A DNA stretch of 64,000 nt from [Clostridium] fimetarium (lineage in GTDB: Bacteria > Bacillota > Clostridia > Lachnospirales > Lachnospiraceae), in assembly GCF_900111235.1 (NCBI RefSeq), contig NZ_FOJI01000009.1, positions 1 through 64,000 of the forward strand. Direction: 5' to 3'. The notes beneath the pieces were generated by a model. That model was given only the letters and a program-made list of their open reading frames with translations, was not told the origin of the DNA and searched no databases. Positions 21,423 through 28,561 of this stretch are shown here, piece by piece. Positions within the stretch are counted from its first letter, which is position 1. The number at the start of each line of letters is the position of its first letter. A program made the position numbers and the translations under genes.

Positions 21423-22439
21423 ATGACAAAAGTTCTGGGATTTTTTCTGAAAGAATTAAGTGCTTGTAATGAAAATAAAGCTAAAATAGATAAGGAAATT
21501 CATAGAGCTAACTTAGATATTGAATTTGTTAGAAAGACGAAAAAAAAAATTATTAGTGAGTCAGATAGTACATATGATATTTTTTATGCAAACGGAAGTG
21601 ATATATCATTTATTACTAGAGAGATTTCTTCATTAAAGAAGAAGGAAGACGAATTGACGGATCTTATTCACGTTAAAAGTGATAAGTTAGTACAACTTCA
21701 AAATAGAATTAATTCTATTCATGAAATGGTTGCGGAATGTGAAAAGGTCAATTTTAAAAAGGATTTATTGATTCCAAATGTTAATACTATACAAATTCAA
21801 GAAGCAGAGAGACAAAGAATTGCAAGAGATATTCATGATTCGATTGTCCAAAAGCTTGCGGCACTAGTACATAAATCGGAATTTGCCATGAGAGTTATCG
21901 ATACGGATTCATTAAGGGCAAAACTTGAACTCGAAGTTATTAATAAAGTGGTTAGAGAATGTATTGATGAGCTTAGAGGAATTATCTCTAATTTAAGACC
22001 AATGTCATTGGATGATTTGGGCCTAGAAATCGCATTGAGAAGAAATGTTGATCAGATTAATAAGACTACTGATATGAGTATTGATTTGAAATATAAAATT
22101 AATGATACGCAAGATATTGAACCTATTATTTCGGTTACTGTATTGAGAATTGTTCAGGAGCTATGCAGCAATGCTATTAAGCATTCCCAAGGTAGTAATA
22201 TTAATATTGAAGTGTTCTCTGAAGATAATAAGTTGAATATTACTTTTGAAGATAACGGAATAGGATTTTCTGGATTTGATGATAACAGACCTTTGAGTGA
22301 TAATAATTCGGGATTTGGACTGCCTATTTTAAAAGAACGCGTTAAACAATTGGATGGGTATATTAAAGCCAGTAGAAACAAAGATAATATTGGGATGAGG
22401 TATGATATTCAAATACCATTTCATAATGAGGAGAAATAA
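21423..22439 (+). CDS. DegS-like sensor histidine kinase
   Basis: 338-residue histidine kinase without any membrane span, so a cytoplasmic sensor. Residues 1-115 form a charged coiled coil. The HisKA_3 motif AERQRIARDIHDS places the phospho-accepting histidine at 138. The HATPase_c domain has N-box ELCSNAIKHS and G-box DNGIGFSGF plus GFGLPILKERV. This matches the DegS type of NarL-family kinases. The response regulator follows two bases after the stop, so the pair is translationally coupled. Confidence 0.9.
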   Translation: MTKVLGFFLKELSACNENKAKIDKEIHRANLDIEFVRKTKKKIISESDSTYDIFYANGSDISFITREISSLKKKEDELTDLIHVKSDKLVQLQNRINSIHEMVAECEKVNFKKDLLIPNVNTIQIQEAERQRIARDIHDSIVQKLAALVHKSEFAMRVIDTDSLRAKLELEVINKVVRECIDELRGIISNLRPMSLDDLGLEIALRRNVDQINKTTDMSIDLKYKINDTQDIEPIISVTVLRIVQELCSNAIKHSQGSNINIEVFSEDNKLNITFEDNGIGFSGFDDNRPLSDNNSGFGLPILKERVKQLDGYIKASRNKDNIGMRYDIQIPFHNEEK

Positions 22440-22441
22440 AT

Positions 22442-23086
22442 ATGCCAGTTAATATTTTGATAGCAGATGATCATTTGATGGTTAGAGAAGGGTTAAAACA
22501 ATTACTTGAACTTGATGGAGATTTTAAAGTTGTAGGCGAAGCAAGTGATGGCTTTGAATGTCTTAATTTGATTAATAAGACAAGCCCAAAAGTTATTTTG
22601 CTTGATATTAATATGCCGAACCTTGATGGACTACAAGTTCTTACTATTATGAAGCAGCAGCATATGCTTAATAAAGTTGTTGTTCTTACAATACATAATG
22701 AAATTGAGTATTTAATAAAAGCAATGGATCTTGGATGTAGTGGCTATGTACTTAAGGATTCAGATTCAGCTACTCTTAAAAAAGCAATTCTTTCGGTTTG
22801 CGATGGTGAAACATATATTGAACCTAAATTGACGCCACTTCTTAATTCAAGACTTGCTGAAAGAGATGTTATGAAAGATAAGTTAAATGATCTTACTAAT
22901 CGTGAGCTTGAAGTTTTGAAATTAATTGCCAATGGATTGTTTAATAAAGAAATTGCATCATCACTTGGAATTAGTGAAAGAACAGTGAAAAATCATGTCT
23001 CTAATATATTTAAAAAAATATTGGTATCAGATAGAACACAAGCGGCAGTGTTTGCAATTAGAAATAATCTCGTTGATATAAAATAG
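22442..23086 (+). CDS. NarL/FixJ-family response regulator (DegU-like)
   Basis: 214-residue regulator, cognate to the preceding kinase. In the receiver domain the acidic pocket is Asp9/Asp10, the phosphorylation site is Asp55 in LLDINMPNLDG, and Lys is in VLKDSDS. The C-terminal LuxR-type helix-turn-helix is LTNRELEVLKLIANGLFNKEIASSL, then SERTVKNHVSNIFKK. The regulon cannot be read here. Similar pairs control exoenzymes, motility or competence in Bacillus. Confidence 0.92.
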   Translation: MPVNILIADDHLMVREGLKQLLELDGDFKVVGEASDGFECLNLINKTSPKVILLDINMPNLDGLQVLTIMKQQHMLNKVVVLTIHNEIEYLIKAMDLGCSGYVLKDSDSATLKKAILSVCDGETYIEPKLTPLLNSRLAERDVMKDKLNDLTNRELEVLKLIANGLFNKEIASSLGISERTVKNHVSNIFKKILVSDRTQAAVFAIRNNLVDIK

Positions 23087-23122
23087 GGCTAGGTGTTTAC
23101 TTGTTATAAAATATAATGTTTG

Positions 23123-23166
23123 AAGTGGGACAAATTTCAATTCGTTGAGGTTGCCCCACTTTTTTG
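23123..23166 (+). terminator. Terminator of the two-component operon
   Basis: AAGTGGG-ACAA pairs with TTGCCCCACTT (one mismatch) and is followed by TTTTTT, 37 bp after the regulator stop. Confidence 0.8.
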
Positions 23167-23209
23167 CTCTTATGTATTGATTCAAAAAAGATATTATAAA
23201 CATTGTTAA

Positions 23210-23225
23210 TGTTTCACGTGAAACA
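23210..23225. other. parS: parS site 1
   Basis: Exact 16-bp palindrome TGTTTCACGTGAAACA, the consensus ParB-binding centromere site. It lies 448 bp upstream of parA. Confidence 0.97.
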
Positions 23226-23398
23226 TTATAGAAAGGTGATTAATTGTAATAACTTTTTAACAGACGAATCAAAATGCGCATACATTAGTAATGCAAATCA
23301 AACCACTTGCCTACAATGCTTATTACAGATAATGATAGGTCTTGGTAATTCAATATAATGATTGCATCGGCTACATTTTTTTGGCAGAATATATTTAA

Positions 23399-23414
23399 TG
23401 TTTCACGTGAAACA
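23399..23414. other. parS: parS site 2
   Basis: A second exact copy of the parS palindrome TGTTTCACGTGAAACA, 189 bp from site 1. Confidence 0.97.
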
Positions 23415-23530
23415 TATATGAATTGGCTTTCTTACAATGATTTTCGAACATAAATTATATATTAATTAAATGATATGATATTAAAACCAGCATAGTATAA
23501 ACATGAAGCAACAGATAGATTAATCTAAAA

Positions 23531-23546
23531 TGTTTCACGTGAAACA
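23531..23546. other. parS: parS site 3
   Basis: A third exact parS palindrome, 132 bp from site 2 and 112 bp before parA. The rest of the 571-bp gap between the response regulator and parA holds no ORF; it looks dedicated to these centromere sites and the parA promoter. Confidence 0.97.
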
Positions 23547-23657
23547 TTTTGAATTATAATATAAAAATCGCAACAGTAACTATGGATATTAAAAGAAAAT
23601 AATGATATAATGTTTTAAAAGCAAATAATAGTTAATAGAAATGAAGGGCAACAACAT

Positions 23658-24431
23658 ATGGGAAGAGTGATAGCAGTAGCAAATCAAAAAGGTGGAGTAG
23701 GGAAGACGACTACGGCCATTAATTTATCGGCCTGTTTAGCTGAAAGGGAACAAAAGGTTTTATTGGTAGATGTCGATCCGCAGGGTAACTCGACGAGTGG
23801 GTTGGGTGTAAGTAAAGATACAGTAAATAATACAATATATCAAATAATGTTAGGTGAATGTGAAGTTGAAGACGGAATCGAGTATAATGTGTATGAAAAT
23901 CTTGATTTGATACCATCAAATGTCAACTTGGCAGGAGCAGAAATTGATTTAATCGAAATGGAAGAACGAGAATATATTCTCAAAAAGATTATCAGTAAGG
24001 TGAAAAAAAACTATGATTATGTTATATTAGATTGTCCACCATCACTTAGCATGTTGACGGTAAATGCTATGACATCAGCCGATACAGTGCTAGTCCCAAT
24101 TCAGTGTGAATATTATGCACTAGAAGGGCTGACACAGCTTATACATACTGTAAATCTTGTTAAGAAAAAATTGAATCCTTCATTAGAATTAGAAGGTGTA
24201 GTATTTACAATGTACGATGCAAGAACTAATCTGTCACTTCAGGTAGTTGAAAATGTAAAAAATAATTTAAAACAAAATATTTATAAAACAATAATACCAA
24301 GAAATATTAGATTAGCAGAGGCACCAAGTCACGGTTTACCAATAAACATTTATGACACAAAATCAGCTGGAGCAGAAAGTTATCGATTATTAGCTGAAGA
24401 AGTTATAAATAGAGGTAAAGAAGAAGACTAG
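23658..24431 (+). CDS. parA: Chromosome partitioning ATPase ParA (Soj)
   Basis: 257-residue deviant Walker ATPase that positions origins with ParB-parS and modulates DnaA. Walker A is KGGVGKTTTAINL (about 11-23), Walker A' is DVDPQGNSTSG and Walker B is VILDCPPSLS. It has the short N terminus of chromosomal Soj proteins. It lies directly downstream of three parS sites and 71 bp before parB. Confidence 0.96.
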   Translation: MGRVIAVANQKGGVGKTTTAINLSACLAEREQKVLLVDVDPQGNSTSGLGVSKDTVNNTIYQIMLGECEVEDGIEYNVYENLDLIPSNVNLAGAEIDLIEMEEREYILKKIISKVKKNYDYVILDCPPSLSMLTVNAMTSADTVLVPIQCEYYALEGLTQLIHTVNLVKKKLNPSLELEGVVFTMYDARTNLSLQVVENVKNNLKQNIYKTIIPRNIRLAEAPSHGLPINIYDTKSAGAESYRLLAEEVINRGKEED

Positions 24432-24502
24432 AAGGCATTTGGGCTTGTCAAAGTAAAGAACAGAAGTGGCGAAAAGTATATAGGAGCAGGAGTGAATAAT
24501 AG

Positions 24503-25432
24503 ATGGCAACAAATAGAAATACACTTGGAAAAGGATTAGGAAAAGGTCTAGGAAAAGGTCTAGGAAAAGGTCTAGGTTCTTTGATACCAGAAGATATTAG
24601 CGGCGATAATATTGTCATAAAAGAAGTGGTAAAAGAGATAATTGTTAAAGAACCTTCAGAAATGAAATTAAAAATATCAGCAATCGAGCCAAACAGAGAA
24701 CAGCCAAGAAGATTTTTTGATGAAGATGCTTTAATCGAATTATCAGAATCAATAAAACAATATGGAGTATTACAACCATTGCTTGTACAGAAAAAGAATG
24801 ATTATTTTGAAATCATTGCGGGCGAAAGACGTTGGAGAGCAGCCAAATTAGCGGGCATCAAAGAAGTTCCTGTAATTATTAAGGATTACACATCTCAGCA
24901 GGTAATGGAAATTGCATTAATTGAGAACATTCAAAGAGAAGATTTGAATCCTATTGAAGAAGCGTTAGCATACCAACGGTTGATAAAGGATTATAGATTA
25001 AAACAAGATGAAGTAGCAGAAAAAGTCTCCAAAAGTAGAGCAGCCATAGCGAACTCAATGCGTTTGTTAAAGCTTGATGAAAGAGTTCAACAAATGGTTA
25101 TGGAAGATATGATTAGTAATGGACATGCAAGAGCATTACTTATTATTGAAGATGGTGACAAACAATACTTGATTGCACAGAAAATATTTGATGAAAAATT
25201 GAGCGTACGTGAAACAGAAAAGTTAATGAAGGAAATCAACAAACCAGAAAAAGTAAAACCAGCTAAGCCTATGAATGACTTCGTTTATAGAGATCTTGAA
25301 GAAAAAATTAATAAAATCATGGGAACTAAGGTATCTATTAAAAACAAGAAAGAAAAAGGTAAAATAGAAATCGAATATTATTCAAGAGAAGAGTTAGAAA
25401 GAATAATTGAAATGATAGAATCAATTCAATAA
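24503..25432 (+). CDS. parB: Chromosome partitioning protein ParB (Spo0J)
   Basis: 309-residue CTP-dependent clamp that loads at parS. The N terminus has the conserved GKGLG ParA-stimulating motif expanded to four-plus copies (GKGLGKGLGKGLGKGLGSL), encoded by 12-bp direct repeats at about 24527-24575. The CTP-binding motifs GERRWRAAKLAG and ENIQREDLNPIEEA are present, as is a helix-turn-helix (KLKQDEVAEKVSKSRAAIANSMRLL region). The C-terminal dimerisation segment is intact. Confidence 0.96.
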   Translation: MATNRNTLGKGLGKGLGKGLGKGLGSLIPEDISGDNIVIKEVVKEIIVKEPSEMKLKISAIEPNREQPRRFFDEDALIELSESIKQYGVLQPLLVQKKNDYFEIIAGERRWRAAKLAGIKEVPVIIKDYTSQQVMEIALIENIQREDLNPIEEALAYQRLIKDYRLKQDEVAEKVSKSRAAIANSMRLLKLDERVQQMVMEDMISNGHARALLIIEDGDKQYLIAQKIFDEKLSVRETEKLMKEINKPEKVKPAKPMNDFVYRDLEEKINKIMGTKVSIKNKKEKGKIEIEYYSREELERIIEMIESIQ

Positions 25433-25490
25433 ATTTTAAAGTAGGGTTATAAAAATATACTATAGATGAGTGATGAAGGGACATAGGAAA

Positions 25491-26033
25491 ATGATGATAG
25501 ATTTTTTTGGCATAGTTTCAATAAATGCAGAATACATAATTTTGGGAATTTTGGGAATTACTATAGGAGCAATAATATTATCAATAGTGATATTGTTCAA
25601 ATTAAAAGAATTAAAAAGAAAGTACAATTTATTTATGAATGGAAAAGATGCTGAATCTTTGGAGCCATTATTATTAAAACGATTTGAAGAAATAGAAAAG
25701 TTAACATTAGCTAACACTAAAAATACAAAGGAAATCACAGAGATATTTAGTAGATTACAATTTGTATATCAAAAAGTTGGAATAGTTAAATATGATGCAT
25801 TTAATGAAATGGGTGGAAGGTTGAGCTTTTCACTTGCTATGTTAGATAATAGAAATAATGGGTATATTATTAACTCAATGCACAGCAGAGAGGGTTGCTA
25901 TACTTACATAAAAGAGATCGTAAATGGTCAATCATATATTGATTTAGGTGATGAAGAAAGACAAGCATTAAATCAAGCGATTGCTGGACAAGGTGATGTC
26001 GATTTGGGTGATATAAATAGTAAGTTGAAGTAA
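25491..26033 (+). CDS. DUF4446 family membrane protein
   Basis: About 180 residues. One transmembrane segment near the N terminus (about 8-35) is followed by a charged helix and a domain with the pattern QKVGIVKYDAFNEMGGRLSFSLAMLD, then NGYIINSMHSREGCYTYIKEIVNG. This is typical of the DUF4446 proteins found between parB and serS in many Clostridia. Function is unknown; the neighbours suggest an envelope or chromosome-organisation role. ATG 25491 is chosen for its spacing from GAAGGGA; a GTG at 25470 is in frame. Confidence 0.85.
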   Translation: MMIDFFGIVSINAEYIILGILGITIGAIILSIVILFKLKELKRKYNLFMNGKDAESLEPLLLKRFEEIEKLTLANTKNTKEITEIFSRLQFVYQKVGIVKYDAFNEMGGRLSFSLAMLDNRNNGYIINSMHSREGCYTYIKEIVNGQSYIDLGDEERQALNQAIAGQGDVDLGDINSKLK

Positions 26034-26161
26034 ATAATAAAGTGAAGTGAATAATAACAGTAAGTAAATAATAAGTTGAAATAAATAACAAATTATAAAA
26101 AATTGTTATAAAATATAAATCAAATTAAATTGTTATAAATATATTAGGAGGATTACCAATA

Positions 26162-27439
26162 ATGATAGATTTAAAATTTTTAAGAGAAAATCCAGATATT
26201 GTAAAACAGAATATTAAAAATAAATTTCAGGACAAAAAAATTCAGCTTGTGGATGAAGTGATCACACTTGATGCGCAAAGTAGAAATGTAAAAACAGAGG
26301 CTGATCAACTTAGAGCAAAGAGAAATGTGATATCTAAACAAATTGGCGCACTTATGGGTCAAGGTAAGAAAGAAGAAGCTGAAGAATTAAAGAAAGAAGT
26401 GGCATTGGATTCAGAAAAACTCACTGTATTAGAAGTAAAAGAAGCCGAACTCAATGAAAAAGTAACAAAGATTATGATGGTAATACCTAATATTATTGAC
26501 CCTACGGTTCCAATTGGAAAAGATGACACTGAAAACGTGGAAGTAGAAAAATTTGGAGATCCTTTTGTTCCAGATTTTGAAATACCATACCATGCTGACA
26601 TAATGGAAAAATTCGATGGAATTGATCTTGATGCTGCAAGAAAAGTAGCTGGTAATGGATTCTATTACCTTATGGGAGATATTGCAAGACTTCATTCAGC
26701 AGTTATTTCTTATGCAAGAGATTTTATGATTGATAGAGGGTTTACTTACTGTATTCCTCCATTTATGATTAGAAGCGATGTTGTCACAGGTGTTATGAGT
26801 TTCGCTGAAATGGACGCTATGATGTACAAAATAGAGGGTGAAGATTTGTATTTGATAGGTACCAGCGAACATTCGATGATTGGAAAGTTCATTGATACAA
26901 TTTTACAAGAAGATAAACTACCTCAGACGCTTACAAGTTATTCTCCATGTTTTAGAAAAGAAAAAGGTGCCCATGGACTTGAAGAAAGAGGCGTATATAG
27001 AATTCATCAGTTTGAAAAACAGGAAATGATTGTAGTATGTAAACCTGAAGATAGTAAGATGTGGTTTGACAAATTATGGAAAGATACAGTTGATTTATTT
27101 AGAACACTTGATATACCAGTAAGAACATTGGAATGTTGTTCAGGCGATTTGGCCGATCTTAAAGTGAAGTCAATCGATGTTGAAGCTTGGTCACCTAGAC
27201 AGAAAAAGTATTTTGAAGTTGGAAGTTGCTCGAATTTAGGAGATGCACAAGCGCGCCGTTTAAAGATTCGTGTAAATGGAGAAAAAGGTAAGTATTTTGC
27301 GCATACACTTAATAATACTGTAGTTGCTCCTCCAAGAATGTTAATTGCATTTCTTGAAAACAATTTAAATGAAGATGGAACTGTTAGAATTCCAAAGGCT
27401 TTAAGACCATATATGGGTGGAAAAGAAATTATAGAATAA
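26162..27439 (+). CDS. serS: Seryl-tRNA synthetase
   Basis: 425-residue class II synthetase. The N-terminal coiled-coil arm (about 30-100) binds the long variable arm of tRNA-Ser. Core motif 2 is PCFRKEKGAHGLEERGVYRIHQFEKQEM, and motif 3 is NNTVVAPPRMLIAFLENN. GGAGG precedes ATG. The 128-bp leader contains no T-box signature, only short AT-rich quasi-repeats, so T-box control is not supported. Confidence 0.97.
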   Translation: MIDLKFLRENPDIVKQNIKNKFQDKKIQLVDEVITLDAQSRNVKTEADQLRAKRNVISKQIGALMGQGKKEEAEELKKEVALDSEKLTVLEVKEAELNEKVTKIMMVIPNIIDPTVPIGKDDTENVEVEKFGDPFVPDFEIPYHADIMEKFDGIDLDAARKVAGNGFYYLMGDIARLHSAVISYARDFMIDRGFTYCIPPFMIRSDVVTGVMSFAEMDAMMYKIEGEDLYLIGTSEHSMIGKFIDTILQEDKLPQTLTSYSPCFRKEKGAHGLEERGVYRIHQFEKQEMIVVCKPEDSKMWFDKLWKDTVDLFRTLDIPVRTLECCSGDLADLKVKSIDVEAWSPRQKKYFEVGSCSNLGDAQARRLKIRVNGEKGKYFAHTLNNTVVAPPRMLIAFLENNLNEDGTVRIPKALRPYMGGKEIIE

Positions 27440-27477
27440 TATAATTTCTGAATTTAAAAGAAATATATACGAAAAAA

Positions 27478-27525
27478 AATAAGGTACCAGTTGTTATTAC
27501 GATAACAACTGGTACCTTATTTATA
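27478..27525. terminator. Bidirectional terminator between serS and the APH-family gene
   Basis: A perfect 19-bp stem (27478-27496 with 27503-27521) with a 6-base loop. Eight A precede it (a T run for the minus strand) and TTATATATTT follows. It serves both convergent genes. Confidence 0.9.
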
Positions 27526-27535
27526 TATTTGAAAA

Positions 27536-28285
27536 TCATGAAAAGTCTGAAATATCAGTCCATTTTAATAGTAATTCTTTTTCTTCAGGTTTATGTTTGC
27601 CTAATTGAGCGGCAGCAACTATAGGAATCCAATGTTCAACATATTTCTTTGCAGTTGAAGATTTTTTGCAAAAGGAATTCATATATTTATCTGCAATTTT
27701 GATACTATTCATAGCAAGTAAAAGATATGTTCTAGCTACATCAGCACTGGCATTGCCTTGAGTTGCGTGAACCCAATCTATGACATAAAGTTTTCCGGAT
27801 TCAGTTACTATTATGTTATCAGGATTAAAGTCACCGTGACATAATTTCGTATGTTTTGGCATTGCTTCAAGTAATGTACGAAGTTCATATTTCGTACTGT
27901 CATTAATCATATCAAGAGAATTAATTTGAAATGATAATTTGTCTTTGAGTTTATTGAGAAATGGGTTTTGCTTTTGGTTGATTTCTAATTGAAGATCTAC
28001 CATTTGCTCAATATAGCTGTCTATCTTGCTTGGATTTTCTTTCATTAATGAAGATAATGTTTTGCCTTTGATGAATTCACTTGTAATGCTCCATTGACCA
28101 TTTTCAAAAGAAACAGCAAGAAGTTTTGGAATATCCATGCCAGAATCTTCAACTCTAGCAGTGTTTAGTGCTTCGTATAATACATCAGTTTTGGAATAGT
28201 TAGGTGCGAATACTTTTATCGCTTTACCATCTTCATAATAAACACTTTTTAACTCACCCTTATAAATGCAATTATCTAATTTCAT
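27536..28285 (-). CDS. APH/choline-kinase-family phosphotransferase
   Basis: 249-residue small-molecule kinase-like protein. It has a kinase-like lysine in KAIKVFAPN, the catalytic loop LCHGDFNPDNIIV (Asp about 151) and a metal-binding VIDWVHATQG. This arrangement is common to aminoglycoside, choline and homoserine kinases, so substrate and any resistance role cannot be assigned. The ribosome binding site is GGAGC, nine bases before ATG, directly preceded by a TGCCGCT-GA-AGCGGCA hairpin. The leader contains an imperfect duplication. Confidence 0.8.
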   Translation of the reverse strand: MKLDNCIYKGELKSVYYEDGKAIKVFAPNYSKTDVLYEALNTARVEDSGMDIPKLLAVSFENGQWSITSEFIKGKTLSSLMKENPSKIDSYIEQMVDLQLEINQKQNPFLNKLKDKLSFQINSLDMINDSTKYELRTLLEAMPKHTKLCHGDFNPDNIIVTESGKLYVIDWVHATQGNASADVARTYLLLAMNSIKIADKYMNSFCKKSSTAKKYVEHWIPIVAAAQLGKHKPEEKELLLKWTDISDFS

Positions 28286-28385
28286 ACGTGCTCCAATTCT
28301 GCCGCTTCAGCGGCACTAAAAACAGAGGTATGAATGATGAAATATCATTCACAGTGCTCTAATTCTATCACTTCAGAGATATCTA
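28286..28385 (-). repeat. Imperfectly duplicated leader module upstream of the APH-family gene
   Basis: Two roughly 40-bp modules lie head to tail (about 28287-28327 and 28351-28387). On the minus strand each reads CTGTTTTTAG, a hairpin-like block with a central CTGAAG, then AGAATT(G/A)GAGCAC. In the gene-proximal module the hairpin is perfect (GCCGCT-GA-AGCGGC) and GGAGC is the ribosome binding site. In the distal one the hairpin is degenerate. An extra stem TGAATGAT/ATCATTCA separates them. Confidence 0.65.
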
Positions 28386-28470
28386 AAAACAGGGCTAGGG
28401 AAGTGATGATATATTATTCTCAATTCACCCATTTTTACACTTTCGTGGTACTTGAATCAAAGGAAATAAA

Positions 28471-28497
28471 GGATTGATTAATCAATCCTCTATTTTT
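28471..28497 (-). terminator. adhE terminator
   Basis: A 20-bp perfect palindrome AGGATTGATTAATCAATCCT about 70 bp after the adhE stop. On the minus strand it is followed by TTTATTTCC. Confidence 0.6.
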
Positions 28498-28561
28498 TAT
28501 AACCTTCTATACTAAAATATAGTATTAAAAATTAAAACATATTAACTATAAATACATTATA

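Noticed and set aside
26034-26161. T-box or other riboswitch upstream of serS
   Set aside because: No T-box sequence or terminator pair is present; only AT-rich quasi-repeats of the type AAGTAAATAATA.
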